DNA of 64,000 nt from Bradyrhizobium cytisi (GCF_008123515.1 NZ_VSSR01000034.1:62001-126000); one strand, 5' to 3'. Positions 25,186 through 34,124 are shown, counted from the stretch's first letter. Numbers and translations: made by a program. Notes: a model not told the origin generated them from the letters alone.

Positions 25186-27495
25186 ATGTCGTCCTATTCT
25201 GATGATCTCCACCAGGCGGCGCTGGCCTATCACCGTCTGCCGCGTCCCGGAAAGCTCGAGATCCAGGCAACAAAGCCGCTTGCGAACCAGCGCGACCTCG
25301 CGCTCGCTTACTCGCCTGGGGTGGCGGCTGCATGCACCGAGATCGCCAAGAACCCGTCGGAGGCCGCAACGCTGACGGCTCGCGCCAATCTGGTCGCCGT
25401 GGTCTCCAACGGCACCGCGGTGCTCGGCCTCGGCAATATCGGCCCGCTGGCCTCGAAGCCGGTGATGGAAGGCAAGGCGGTCCTGTTCAAGAAATTCGCC
25501 GGCATCGACGTGTTCGACATCGAGATCGCCGCCGACACCATCGAGCGCGTGGTCGAGACCGTGGCGGCGCTCGAGCCGACCTTCGGCGGCATCAATCTGG
25601 AGGACATCCGCGGGCCTGAATGTTTCGAGATCGAGGCGCAGCTGAAGGAGCGCATGAAGATCCCGGTCTTCCATGACGACCAGCACGGTACCGCAATCAT
25701 CGTCGCCGCCGCCGTCACCAACGCCCTGCGCCTCAACGGCAAGAAGCTCTCGGACGTCAAGATCGTGGCGTCGGGGGCAGGGGCTGCCGCGATCGCGACG
25801 CTCAACCTGCTGGTCTCGATGGGGGCGCAGCGCAAGAATATCTGGGTGTGCGACATCGACGGCCTCGTGCATGAGGGCCGCAACACCACGATGGACCGCT
25901 GGAAGGCGGTCTATGCGCAGAAGACCGACAAGCGCACGCTTGCCGACGTCATCGGCGGCGCCGACATCTTCATCGGACTTTCGGCGCCGGGCGTGCTCAA
26001 GCCCGAGATGGCCAAGGCGATGGGCGACAAGCCGCTGATCATGGCGCTCGCCAACCCGACGCCGGAGATCATGCCGGAGGAGGCGCGCAAGGTGCGCCCC
26101 GACGCGATGATCTGCACCGGCCGCTCCGACTATCCGAACCAGGTCAACAACGTCCTCTGCTTCCCCTTCATCTTCCGCGGCGCGCTCGATGTCGGCGCCA
26201 GCGCCATCAACGAGGAGATGAAGCACGCCGCGGTCGAAGCCATCGCGCAGCTCGCGCGCGAGGCGCCGTCGGATGCGGTGGCGCAAGGCTTTGACACCGG
26301 CGAGACGCAAGGTTTTGGTCCGGGCTCTCTGATCCCGAGCCCGTTTGATCCCAGGCTGATTCTCCGCATCGCGCCCGCTGTGGCCAAGGCTGCGATGGAG
26401 TCCGGCGTCGCGACGCGGCAGATCACCAATTTCGACGAATACACCGCGCTGCTCGAGCGCTTCGCCTTCCGCTCCGGCCTCGTCATGAAGCCGATGTTCG
26501 CGAAGGCCAAGACCCAGCCGGTGCGTGTGATCTACGCCGAAGGCGAGGACGAGCGCGTGCTGCGCGCCACTCAGGTGGTGCTGGAGGAGAATGTGGCGCG
26601 GCCGATCCTGGTCGGCCGTCCCTCCGTGGTGGAAGCCCGCCTCGACCGCTTCGGCCTGCAGATCCGCGCCGGCAAGGATTTCGACCTCGTCAATCCCGAG
26701 GACGATCCGCGCTATCGCTCCTACGTACAGTCTTACGTCGAAGTCGCCGGCCGCCGCGGCGTGACACCGGATGCGGCACGCACGGTGGTGCGTACGAATA
26801 ACACGGTGATTGCTGCGCTCGCGGTGATGCGCGGGGAGGCGGACGCCATGCTCTGCGGCGTCGAAGGCCGCTACATGCATCATCTGCGTCATGTCCGCGA
26901 GATCGTCGGCTTTCAGGCCGGGGTCAGCGACTATGCCGCGCTGGCGCTGCTGATCACCAGCAAGGGCGCGTTCTTCATCGCCGACACGCAAGTGCGGCCC
27001 AATCCGAGCGCAGAAGAGCTCGCCGAGATCGCCTCGCTCGCGGCGGTGCATGTTCAGCGCTTCGCGCTCAAGCCCAGGATCGCCTTCGTCTCGCATTCCG
27101 ATTTCGGCAGCTACGACACCGACTCCTCGCGCAAGATGCGCCAGGCGACCCAGCTTCTGAGAGAGAGGCATCCGGAGATCGAGGCCGACGGCGAGATGCA
27201 GGGCGATACCGCGCTCTCCGCTGCGGCGCGCAAGATGGTGCTGCCGCACTCCAAGCTCGAGGGCGAGGCCAACATCATGATCATGCCGACGCTCGACACC
27301 GCCAACGTCGCCTATCAGATGATCAAGTCGCTGGCGGACGCGCTGCCCGTCGGCCCGATCCTGATCGGCCCGGCGCGGCCCGCCCACATCCTCACGCCCT
27401 CGGTGACCGCGCGCGGCATCCTCAACATGACGGCGGTGGCCGTGGTCGAAGCCCAGGAGCGCGCGGCCCGGCAGCAACCGACGTTGTTCACGTAG
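25186..27495 (+). CDS. maeB: NADP-dependent malic enzyme with phosphotransacetylase-like domain
   Basis: Oxidatively decarboxylates malate to pyruvate, supplying NADPH or pyruvate for gluconeogenesis during growth on dicarboxylates. The 769-residue protein has the malic-enzyme N-domain (about residues 1-180, VPVFHDDQHGTAI-type signature at FHDDQHGTAI), a Rossmann domain (VASGAGAAAIATLNLL), then a C-terminal domain of about 330 residues (from about 440) homologous to phosphate acetyltransferase. The latter lacks proven acetyltransferase activity in rhizobial homologues and is thought to regulate by acetyl-CoA binding. In rhizobia such enzymes support symbiotic dicarboxylate use; that role here is inference. 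Confidence 0.95.
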   Translation: MSSYSDDLHQAALAYHRLPRPGKLEIQATKPLANQRDLALAYSPGVAAACTEIAKNPSEAATLTARANLVAVVSNGTAVLGLGNIGPLASKPVMEGKAVLFKKFAGIDVFDIEIAADTIERVVETVAALEPTFGGINLEDIRGPECFEIEAQLKERMKIPVFHDDQHGTAIIVAAAVTNALRLNGKKLSDVKIVASGAGAAAIATLNLLVSMGAQRKNIWVCDIDGLVHEGRNTTMDRWKAVYAQKTDKRTLADVIGGADIFIGLSAPGVLKPEMAKAMGDKPLIMALANPTPEIMPEEARKVRPDAMICTGRSDYPNQVNNVLCFPFIFRGALDVGASAINEEMKHAAVEAIAQLAREAPSDAVAQGFDTGETQGFGPGSLIPSPFDPRLILRIAPAVAKAAMESGVATRQITNFDEYTALLERFAFRSGLVMKPMFAKAKTQPVRVIYAEGEDERVLRATQVVLEENVARPILVGRPSVVEARLDRFGLQIRAGKDFDLVNPEDDPRYRSYVQSYVEVAGRRGVTPDAARTVVRTNNTVIAALAVMRGEADAMLCGVEGRYMHHLRHVREIVGFQAGVSDYAALALLITSKGAFFIADTQVRPNPSAEELAEIASLAAVHVQRFALKPRIAFVSHSDFGSYDTDSSRKMRQATQLLRERHPEIEADGEMQGDTALSAAARKMVLPHSKLEGEANIMIMPTLDTANVAYQMIKSLADALPVGPILIGPARPAHILTPSVTARGILNMTAVAVVEAQERAARQQPTLFT

Positions 27496-27829
27496 GAGCG
27501 GGCTGCGCGTTCGGCGTCTCTCGGAGGCGCGGTCGTTCCGCAAGCTCGTCATGCCCGGGCTTGTCCCGGGCATCCACGTTCCGTGTGGGGCGAGGTAAGT
27601 CGTGGATGGCCGGGTCAAGCCCGGCCATGACGGTGAGAGTGGGATGGGCGCGTTCGCCCCGGTCGGTTCGATTCCGCTAGGGAGCGCCAAGGGCACCGTC
27701 TTCGCCGCCAATTTTGAATTACTCGCAGTTCGCCATTTCCCCGTTTGTAAACGGGCTCACTAGTCTTCATAATCGCTCGGTACTCTCGTCAAGACGCCGA
27801 TTTTAAAAGCCTGAGCCAAGAGGCCGACC
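27496..27829. other. Intergenic region with a family B repeat and the doxX promoter region
   Basis: About 330 bases. The centre holds the inverted-repeat element at 27547-27632. The right third (27700-27829) is AT-richer than its surroundings, with CCCCGTTTGTAAACGGGC at about 27740-27757 forming a hairpin (CCCGTTT/AAACGGG). It is the likely promoter/leader of doxX. No other gene is seen. Confidence 0.5.
27547..27632. repeat. Interspersed inverted-repeat element, family B
   Basis: An 86-base palindromic element. It has outer ends CGTCATGCCCGGGC and GCCCGGCCATGACG, and inner ATCCACG and CGTGGAT arms around a GC-rich centre. It is unlike family A in sequence but similar in architecture and in placement after a gene end (maeB). 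Confidence 0.82.
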
Positions 27830-28282
27830 ATGCCAGCGTTCGTGACTTTTGGGCGAATCCTGTTCGCCGTGCTGTTCATCTACACGGGCGCGACGAAACT
27901 GATCGCCATCCAGGCGACGGCCGATTTCATCGCCACCAAGGTCGTGGTGCCCGATGTGATCGCGCCTTACGCCAAGCAGGTCGAGACGGCGACCGCGATG
28001 ACCACGCCGCAGCTTTTGGCGATCGCAGTCGGCGGGCTCGAGGTGATCGCGGGACTGATGATCGCCTTGAATTTCGGCACGCGCTTCTTTGCGATGCTGC
28101 TGATCATCTACACCGCGGTCTCGACCGTCCTGTTCTACGACTTCTGGAATCAGCCGGCGCCTGAAAATGCCAAGATGGTAATCGACGCGCTGAAGAATCT
28201 CTCCATCATCGGCGCGCTCTTCATGATCATGGGCTATGGCCGCGCCACGCGTTCGGCCGAGACGGCCTACGGAGACGTGTAG
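27830..28282 (+). CDS. DoxX family membrane protein
   Basis: A 150-residue inner-membrane protein with four predicted transmembrane helices (for example FGRILFAVLFIYTGATKLIA, then LEVIAGLMIALNFGTR). The F-x-Y-T-G-x-x-K-L pattern is typical of the DoxX/DoxD group of quinol-associated or thiosulfate-related membrane proteins, whose roles are poorly defined. ATG 27830 follows CCAAGAGGCCGACC. It is a single gene, followed by a family C repeat. Confidence 0.88.
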   Translation: MPAFVTFGRILFAVLFIYTGATKLIAIQATADFIATKVVVPDVIAPYAKQVETATAMTTPQLLAIAVGGLEVIAGLMIALNFGTRFFAMLLIIYTAVSTVLFYDFWNQPAPENAKMVIDALKNLSIIGALFMIMGYGRATRSAETAYGDV

Positions 28283-28320
28283 GCGGAGGACGGGCCCCGC
28301 CTGGTCCCTGACCACGCGCT

Positions 28321-28431
28321 GCCATGATGCCATCCTGCCCCTGTTTTGCCCGACGGTGCAAGCGATATTCGTAAAAAGCGAAAATGGTCGGGCCGCCAGG
28401 CGCCTGGCTACTGTGCATGGGGTTGTTTTCG
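28321..28431. repeat. Interspersed repeat, family C copy 1
   Basis: This stretch matches, in reverse complement, 51069-51200. Shared blocks include GCCATGATGCCAT, CCCCTGTTTTGCCCGACGG, TTCGTAAA and TACTGTGCATGGGGTTGTTT. It lies directly downstream of doxX. Confidence 0.85.
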
Positions 28432-28463
28432 TTTTTTTGTGGAAGCAAGCCCTAAGGGCTTTG

Positions 28464-29018
28464 CTAATCCTTTCGACGCCACGGCGTGACGGTCACGCCA
28501 TGCGCGGCGTCGAGCAGATACGGCGTGCCCGGCTTCATCCCATGCGACGCCAGCACCTCGTGCGGTGTCCGCTCCGGCACGCCCACGAAACAGCCTTCGC
28601 CGCCGGCGAGCCGCACATGCGGGGCTTCCGACAGCCAGAACGTGTCGAAGCGGTCCATGAACATGTCGAACACGAGGGGGCCGCCAATGACCGCGATCCG
28701 TCCCGAGGCGACGTCGGCAAAGGCGGCAGCCTCTTCGAAGCTTGCATGATCCGGATTCCACAGCGTCGCGTTCGGCATCTCCGGATCGACGGTGAGGGCC
28801 TTGATCTTGCGGGTGGCGATCAGCCGCTTGCGCTTGGGCGAGTTCGGGTGCTGCTCATGCGAGTTGCGGCCGTGCACGATCAGCGCTGCGCCGTCGAGCG
28901 CCTGCTCGAAGAACAGCTTGTCGCCTTCGAACTTCAGGCTGTCGGGCATGACGCGGCTGGCGTCGGCGAGCATGCCGTCCGCCGAGACGATGACGTAACC
29001 TTCGAAATGGAAAGACAA
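28464..29018 (-). CDS. Dihydrofolate reductase / RibD C-terminal-like protein
   Basis: A 184-residue protein with an N-terminal strand (FEGYVIVSADGMLADASRVMP) and an NAD(P)H-binding loop near residues 108-117 (RIAVIGGPLVFDMFMD), the pattern of the RibD C-domain/DHFR fold. The length fits single-domain DHFR-like proteins. It starts 8 bases after the polysaccharide deacetylase stop on the same strand, so the two probably form an operon. Substrate unknown: it might be a pterin or pyrimidine reductase. Confidence 0.68.
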   Translation of the reverse strand: MSFHFEGYVIVSADGMLADASRVMPDSLKFEGDKLFFEQALDGAALIVHGRNSHEQHPNSPKRKRLIATRKIKALTVDPEMPNATLWNPDHASFEEAAAFADVASGRIAVIGGPLVFDMFMDRFDTFWLSEAPHVRLAGGEGCFVGVPERTPHEVLASHGMKPGTPYLLDAAHGVTVTPWRRKD

Positions 29019-29025
29019 GCGACGG

Positions 29026-30039
29026 CTATTCGGAAACGGTCGTCACCACGGAATTGACCGGGCGCGTGCTCACCGTCGGCAGCTTGACGTCCTTCATCAG
29101 CTCCTGGTCGTATTCGGGGAGTGAGGCGACCGGCGCCTTGGCGCGCATCGCTACCACCTTGTAGCCGGCGGCCTTGAGACGGTTCAAAAGCTCGGGCAGG
29201 GCTTCCGCGGTGTGCTTCTGGAAGTCGTGCATCAGGAGGATGCCCTTGCCCTTCTTGTCGAGCCCCTTCATCACGGTGTCGATCACCTTCTCGGGCTTCG
29301 AGGCCTTGAAGTCGAACGAGTCGATGTCGCAGGAGAAGATCGCGACGTTGCGGTTGCCGAGATAGGTGACCATCTCGGGCGGATGCTGCAGCGCCGGGAA
29401 GCGGAAGAACGCTGCGGGCGAGATGCCGCCGAGCGCCCATTTCACGGCGCTGATGCCCTTCTCGATCTCTTCCTTGCGCTGCGCTTCGGAGAGCTTCTTG
29501 TTGTTGAGGTTGGCGTGCGACCAGGTGTGGGTGCCGACGGTGTGGCCGGCCGCGTAGACCTGCTTCAGGATCTCCGGCTCGTAGGTGGCGTGCTTGCCGA
29601 TCGAGAAGAAGATGCCGGTGGTGCACTGGTCGGCGAGCGCCTTCAGCACGGCGGGCGTGTTGTGCGGCCAGGGACCGTCGTCGAAGGTCAGGACGACCTC
29701 CTTGTCGCGCAGGAAGTCGAGCTCCTTGAAATGCTCGAAGCCGAAGCCGGGACCGCCTGTGGTGTCGATCTCGACGGTGCGGGCGACGCCCAGCGCGTCC
29801 GGATTGTTGCAGGCCGCGCGCGCCGGCTGCGGCGCTTGTTGCGGCGGAGGCGGGAACGCGGCGGCTTGCGGCGCGGGCGCTGCGGCAGGGGCTGCAGCGG
29901 GTGCCGGAGCCGGAGCAGCGGCCGCGGGGGCAGCCTGGGTGGCGGCTGCGGGTTTCGCGGCCGGGGTCTGCGACCACGCCGCGCCTGTCAGCGCAACCGA
30001 TATCGCGCTTGCCAAAATCAGTCCTGCCGCCACACGCAT
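29026..30039 (-). CDS. Secreted polysaccharide deacetylase (NodB homology domain)
   Basis: A 337-residue exported protein from ATG 30039 (GAGGACAACAC ahead of it). A signal peptide (MRVAAGLILASAISVALTGA) is followed by an Ala/Pro/Gln low-complexity spacer (about residues 25-74) and the NodB domain from about residue 110. Catalytic motifs are complete: TFDDGPW (D120/D121), HTWSHAN (H171, H175) and the later FRFPALQ and LLMHDFQ segments. The domain removes acetyl groups from N-acetylglucosamine-type glycans, probably peptidoglycan or an exopolysaccharide. The spacer suggests it reaches across the periplasm. Confidence 0.92.
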   Translation of the reverse strand: MRVAAGLILASAISVALTGAAWSQTPAAKPAAATQAAPAAAAPAPAPAAAPAAAPAPQAAAFPPPPQQAPQPARAACNNPDALGVARTVEIDTTGGPGFGFEHFKELDFLRDKEVVLTFDDGPWPHNTPAVLKALADQCTTGIFFSIGKHATYEPEILKQVYAAGHTVGTHTWSHANLNNKKLSEAQRKEEIEKGISAVKWALGGISPAAFFRFPALQHPPEMVTYLGNRNVAIFSCDIDSFDFKASKPEKVIDTVMKGLDKKGKGILLMHDFQKHTAEALPELLNRLKAAGYKVVAMRAKAPVASLPEYDQELMKDVKLPTVSTRPVNSVVTTVSE

Positions 30040-30287
30040 GGTGTTGTCCTCGAGATTGATCCCGTTGTTCCGCCGCGGCTTTTCGCCTCCGGCAAAACCT
30101 ATCCTGCCCCTGATCATCCTAGCCTAGTTGGTGGCCCATCGCCATTGCAACGGCTGTTTGGCGCTTCGCCCCAATTGTGCCCAAGGTTCCCCCGGATGTG
30201 ACCCGGCACGCAGCCTGCTCCGGCGAGACGACCGGCCCGCTCAACACCGCGTTATCTGGCGCGGTGCCAAGCTTCGCGCAGCCCGGC

Positions 30288-31964
30288 TCAGTACAGGCGG
30301 ACGATGAAGTCGGTGCCTTCGCCGGTCTCGCCCTGGTTGATGCCCTGGTCGGAGACGATGACCGAGCCGCCGGTGGTGAGCAGCTCGTTGATCTTCGCCA
30401 TGGCGTCGGCAGGAATCGTGATGCGATCCAGTGCCTCGGTCGGGCTGTCCGGAGTAATCACAGGCTTTGCGGCCACGGGGATCACGGCGGCGCCGCGCTG
30501 GCGGCGCGTGGCGTGACCGTCGTCCTCGCGCGCGGCGGCACGAACGGCAACGGGCAGGGACACCACTGACCAATGCAGCGCATTGGCATCGGTCTTGTCG
30601 ATCTCGGCGGTGAAAACGTGGGTGCCGAGCGGCCGGTCGCTTGCCGCGATCGTCACGGGCACGTCGAACAGCGGCGCAAAATTCTGCCGCACGTAGAGCT
30701 TGGAATCCTTGCGGCTGATGAACGCCGCAATCTGACCGGTCCGCTTCGGCAGGTCCGGCTTCACGGACGGCGCGGGATCGGCAACGCGGGTCTGATCCTT
30801 TTTTGCCTCCGGCGAAGCGGCCTGGGCGGGCGCAATTGCCGTCACCGCCGCGTCGGGCTTGTTCTCGGTCGTTGCCGCGTCAGCCTTGACCGGCTCTGAC
30901 TTCGCGGCCTCGACCTTGTCAGCCGGCTTCTCGTCCGAGGTCGCCTTGGCAGCTTCCGCAGGCTTCGCTTCGGTGCTCGCTGCATCAGCGGGCTTGGCAG
31001 CCTCATCCGTCGCCGCCGCCGCGTCTGGCTGCTTGGCTGGATCGGAGGCCTCGGCGGACTTGGTGTCAGTCTTGACGTCAGTCTTGACCGCCTCCTCGCG
31101 GACCGGCGCATTGCCCGTGGTCACGTCCGACATCACGGTATGGCCAACCGTGGAGCGCAGCTCGAGCACGCCGTCGGCGCTGGCGGTCTTCTCAAACGAC
31201 TTGGTCTCGACGGCCTTGGCGTCCGTGACGTTGGTGTCAGGCGCACCCTTGTCCGCCTTGTCGCCAACGCTCGTCGTCGGCTCGAGGCTGGCAGCCGGCT
31301 GCGGCGGGACGCGCAGCGAAGCGAGCATCGGATGCGAGAAATTTTGCGGCGTCATCTGGCCGGGCGTGACGATCACGCGCGCGCCCATCTTGGTCCAGTT
31401 CCACATTTTCACGGCGAATGCCATCGGCATGCGGATGCAGCCGTGCGAGGCCGGATAGCCCGGCAGCACGCCGGCATGCATGGCGATGCCGGACCAGGTG
31501 ATCCGCTGCATGTACGGCATCGGCGCGCCGCTATAGATGTTGGAGTGGTGGAATTTGTGCTTCTGGATGACGCTGAACACGCCCATCGGCGTCGAGTGGC
31601 CCTTCATGCCGGTCGACACCGGCGACTCCGCGAACACGCCGCTGGAATCGTAGATCGTCACTTTCTGCCGGTCGATCGAGACGACGATGACGAGCGGACC
31701 CCGCGGCTTCGCGTCGGTCTCCTTCTCGACGCGCGCCGCGTTCTTGGTCTTGGCTGCCGAGCCGCGCTTCTGCGGCTTCTGCTGTGGCTCGTCGGGATGC
31801 CGCACCGGCCGCGCGTAGTAGGACCCGTCCGAATAATCCGGCGTGTAATAGAACGCTGCTTCTGCCTGGCTGGTCGTACCGATCGCACCCGCGGCCGTCA
31901 AAACGGCGAACTGCCACAGCCGTGCGGGCGCGGCGGCAAAACGGGACCCGTTCACGCTAGTCAT
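30288..31964 (-). CDS. L,D-transpeptidase with long Ala/Lys/Asp linker and degenerate second domain
   Basis: Forms 3-3 cross-links in peptidoglycan or attaches proteins to it. The 558-residue protein has an N-terminal signal/anchor, then a YkuD domain at about 90-195 with the full motif HAGVLPGYPASHGC (H163, H174, C176). About 200 residues of Ala/Lys/Asp/Glu low complexity follow, then a C-terminal region (about 420-475, LYVRQNFAPLFDVPVTI then DRPLGTHVFT) that resembles a second YkuD-like beta-domain without the Cys motif. The linker is as long as a separate protein. It is a single leftward gene. Confidence 0.9.
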   Translation of the reverse strand: MTSVNGSRFAAAPARLWQFAVLTAAGAIGTTSQAEAAFYYTPDYSDGSYYARPVRHPDEPQQKPQKRGSAAKTKNAARVEKETDAKPRGPLVIVVSIDRQKVTIYDSSGVFAESPVSTGMKGHSTPMGVFSVIQKHKFHHSNIYSGAPMPYMQRITWSGIAMHAGVLPGYPASHGCIRMPMAFAVKMWNWTKMGARVIVTPGQMTPQNFSHPMLASLRVPPQPAASLEPTTSVGDKADKGAPDTNVTDAKAVETKSFEKTASADGVLELRSTVGHTVMSDVTTGNAPVREEAVKTDVKTDTKSAEASDPAKQPDAAAATDEAAKPADAASTEAKPAEAAKATSDEKPADKVEAAKSEPVKADAATTENKPDAAVTAIAPAQAASPEAKKDQTRVADPAPSVKPDLPKRTGQIAAFISRKDSKLYVRQNFAPLFDVPVTIAASDRPLGTHVFTAEIDKTDANALHWSVVSLPVAVRAAAREDDGHATRRQRGAAVIPVAAKPVITPDSPTEALDRITIPADAMAKINELLTTGGSVIVSDQGINQGETGEGTDFIVRLY

Positions 31965-32172
31965 TCCTCGAATCCGTAATCCAAATCAGACATTAGTCTC
32001 GCAGAGGGGATACGCGTTCACCAGCAGGGCGGTTCTGCCATCAGCTACTTTTGTCCAAGACGTAGCAAAAAAGCCTCACGGAGCGGTAAACGGCGGCCGC
32101 GCCCGGATGCCATCGTCTTCCTGAACGATCACCCCATACCTACATTGCCGTGACTTCTTACCGGAGAACTTC

Positions 32173-32721
32173 ATGTCATCTCGTTTCCCCGGTCTTTCCG
32201 GCATCCGCTTGAAAGGCCTCGCTTTATTGCTTCTGGCTATGGCCGTGCCGGTGGCGTCCGCGCAAGCCGCCGACGAGCCGGATCTGATCTTTCGCCGCTC
32301 CACCGTGTTCAAATGGATGAGCCCGAATGACAAGCTTGCGACCTACGGCCTCGACGACCCCGAGGTCGAAGGCGTGGCCTGTCACTTTACCGTGCCTGAG
32401 AAGGGTGGCTTCAAGGGGTGGCTGGGTCTGGCCGAGGAGGTTTCTGACGTCTCGCTCGCCTGCCGCCAGATCGGTCCGATCAAGTTCAGGGACAAGATGG
32501 AGCAGGGCGACGACATGTTCCGCAAGCGCCGTTCGCTCTTCTTCAAGAAGATGCAGATCGTGCGCGGCTGCGACTCAAAGCGCAATGTGCTCGTCTACAT
32601 GGTCTATTCGGACAAGCTGATCGAGGGATCGCCGAAGAACTCGACCTCGACGGTGCCGATCATGCCGTGGGGACCGGCCGACGCGAACGTCCAGAAGTGC
32701 GGCGACTTCTTCACTCAGTGA
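32173..32721 (+). CDS. creA: CreA family periplasmic protein
   Basis: A 182-residue exported protein: a signal peptide (LKGLALLLLAMAVPVASA, cut after SAQA) then the CreA domain of about 150 residues. Family-typical text includes FKWMSPNDKLATYGLDDPEV, VACHFTVPEKGG and MVYSDKLIEGSPKNSTSTVP. Conserved cysteines lie in ACHF, LACRQI, RGCDSK and QKCGDF. The biochemical role of CreA is unknown. ATG 32173 follows ACCGGAGAACTTC. The next small gene converges and overlaps its 3' end by 11 bases. Confidence 0.92.
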   Translation: MSSRFPGLSGIRLKGLALLLLAMAVPVASAQAADEPDLIFRRSTVFKWMSPNDKLATYGLDDPEVEGVACHFTVPEKGGFKGWLGLAEEVSDVSLACRQIGPIKFRDKMEQGDDMFRKRRSLFFKKMQIVRGCDSKRNVLVYMVYSDKLIEGSPKNSTSTVPIMPWGPADANVQKCGDFFTQ

Positions 32722-32905
32722 CGGGATCGCGGCTGACGCGCGGTTTCGCATGGTGCGAGCCGCTCAGCCGCACGAACGCCTGCGGCGCGGCCTCATAGCC
32801 GCGGCCTGATTGCAGAGCCATCGCCCCTGGCGAAGCGGCGCGTTGATCGGCGCGGTCGTTCCGTTCGGCCGCGTCGCGCGCCGTTGCGCGATCTTGCGCC
32901 ATCAT
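32711..32905 (-). CDS. Small hypothetical protein (64 aa)
   Basis: From ATG 32905, nine bases after a GAGGA, a 64-residue hydrophilic protein reads MMAQDRATARDAAERNDRAD and ends HHAKPRVSRDPVTE. The ATG at 32914 would begin directly at that GAGGA site, so it is less likely. It is Arg/Asp/Ala-rich and predicted disordered. It converges on creA with an 11-base overlap. I do not recognise it; the ribosome site is good but composition alone is not decisive. Confidence 0.45.
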   Translation of the reverse strand: MMAQDRATARDAAERNDRADQRAASPGAMALQSGRGYEAAPQAFVRLSGSHHAKPRVSRDPVTE

Positions 32906-33310
32906 GGTGGCCATTCCTCACATGTGCCCGGTTGACGGGCCCTTCGGTTCTCGAAGGCTTCGGTCGTGCCCGGCAAGCTCCGGGTTCATCAGCGGGTCCG
33001 GCCTTCGCTTGCGGTTCTCTTCAGCAGGAAACCGTAAAATGCATGTGAAGCGCTGACGTCGTGAATGTGACCGCGTCACCTCAACCTGCGTGGATGGTTG
33101 CTCCCAAGCAGGTTCAAACTGTCACGTGCCCTATCTGAAATGATTGACGTTTTCCGGGAATTGTTTCGTCAGATCGCGAGCGACGAAACAATTCTCACCG
33201 GGAAAGAAACCATTTTCGGCTTTGGGCGCATCACGGGAGAAACCGCGGATGGTTATCAGCTTCACAACGACGACGGCACACCGCCGACCACGCAATTCGG
33301 GGACATATCC
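32906..33310. other. Intergenic region with a perfect inverted repeat
   Basis: About 400 bases without a convincing gene. The middle holds short stem-prone runs (GGGCCCTTCGG, TGCCCGGCAAGCTCCGGG). From 33158 to 33194 lies a 13-base perfect inverted repeat. It carries the promoter/leader of the secreted 54-aa protein; an RNA gene here is possible but unsupported. Confidence 0.45.
33158..33194. repeat. Perfect 13-bp inverted repeat with 11-base loop
   Basis: GAATTGTTTCGTC (33158-33170) and GACGAAACAATTC (33182-33194). It has moderate GC and no T-run, and lies about 115 bases before the secreted 54-aa ORF. It could be an operator or a leader RNA hairpin. Confidence 0.7.
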
Positions 33311-33475
33311 ATGCGCGCGCTCAGCTTCATCCTTGCTTTCGGCTTCGTGCTCGCCGGTTCCTCGTTTGGCGGCGCGCCGGACGGTAGTCTGCCCGGTATC
33401 GGCACCTTCCAGTACAGCGGTTCGCCGGTGACCACCACGGCGCCTCAGCCGATCGTTCTCGCCGCGCGCTTCTGA
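33311..33475 (+). CDS. Small secreted protein (54 aa)
   Basis: ATG 33311 is preceded by GGGGAC. The product starts MRALSFILAFGFVLAGSSFG, a clear Sec signal peptide, followed by about 34 residues (APDGSLPGIGTFQYSGSPVT, then TTAPQPIVLAARF). A longer in-frame ORF from 33098 would read through unlikely sequence. It starts a same-strand pair with the next gene 34 bases later. Function unknown. Confidence 0.55.
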   Translation: MRALSFILAFGFVLAGSSFGGAPDGSLPGIGTFQYSGSPVTTTAPQPIVLAARF

Positions 33476-33509
33476 TCAGCAACAAGAAAATCAGCCGGCA
33501 AAAGCCATC

Positions 33510-33875
33510 ATGTACCTTCGTCTCTGCGCTGCAGCGGTCCTCTCCCTTCTGACGATCAGTTCCGTCCAGGCGCAGGTGCGCGCGCCGACCCGGCTGCCCG
33601 ACCCGCGCACCGAATTCGTGCGGCAATGTGCCCCGCGCATGCTCGGGCGCTGGGAGCATCCGGAGGAGGTCTGCGGCTGTCTGCATGATCATGCCGCGGC
33701 CGCGGTCGAGGATCGCGACCTGCGCGAGGCGCTGCTGCGCGGCATCAGCGAGACCGGCGTTCCCACGATCGAGACCGATTGGGTGCCGGCGGCAAAGCAA
33801 AGCGAAATCGGCGCGACCTTCACCAAGATCGCCAAGCCGACCCTGCAGTGCATGTTCGATCCGGCGAAGTCGTAG
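33510..33875 (+). CDS. Small periplasmic protein with four cysteines (121 aa)
   Basis: A signal peptide (MYLRLCAAAVLSLLTISSVQ, cut after QAQ) is followed by a mature domain of about 100 residues with three or four Cys (RQCAPRML, EEVCGCLHDH, LQCMFDP). The CGCLHDH segment and spacing suggest disulfides or metal binding. It resembles small Bradyrhizobium exported proteins, but I know no function. It is the second gene of a pair with the 54-aa protein and converges on the next gene with a 3-base gap. Confidence 0.72.
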   Translation: MYLRLCAAAVLSLLTISSVQAQVRAPTRLPDPRTEFVRQCAPRMLGRWEHPEEVCGCLHDHAAAAVEDRDLREALLRGISETGVPTIETDWVPAAKQSEIGATFTKIAKPTLQCMFDPAKS

Positions 33876-33878
33876 CGG

Positions 33879-34124
33879 TTACTTGGACTTCGGACCGTAC
33901 CGCGCCACGCAAGAGCTGGTTCGCACGACGCCTTTGTCGCTCATCTTCGAACCGCGAACTTCCTTGACCTGTCCGGCCGGGCAGGTTCCGTCATCCACCA
34001 TCACGCGCTGACCAAGCTTGAGATCGACGATGTCCTGCTCGCGCCCGACCGTGGCCGCGTGTGCCGCCGTCGCGAGCATGGCGGAGATCAGGACTGAGAG
34101 ACAGGCTGCACGACAGGGTGACAT
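33879..34124 (-). CDS. Small exported protein (81 aa), DUF6719-like
   Basis: A signal peptide (LSVLISAMLATAAHA) precedes a 57-residue mature domain: GREQDIVDLKLGQRVMVDDG, then TCPAGQVKEVRGS and KGVVRTSSCVARYG. The pair of Cys, in TCPAG and SSCVAR, probably forms a disulfide. The pattern (Q-R-V-x-V-D-D-G-x-C-P-x-G-Q) matches small exported proteins I associate with DUF6719; that name is from memory. It is a single gene; ATG 34124 is the only start giving a signal peptide. Confidence 0.75.
   Translation of the reverse strand: MSPCRAACLSVLISAMLATAAHAATVGREQDIVDLKLGQRVMVDDGTCPAGQVKEVRGSKMSDKGVVRTSSCVARYGPKSK

Noticed and set aside
25093..27711. A 872-codon open frame antisense to maeB
   Set aside because: It is composed of His/Asp/Arg-rich text typical of the reverse strand of a high-GC gene, has no domain, and covers a well-supported enzyme.
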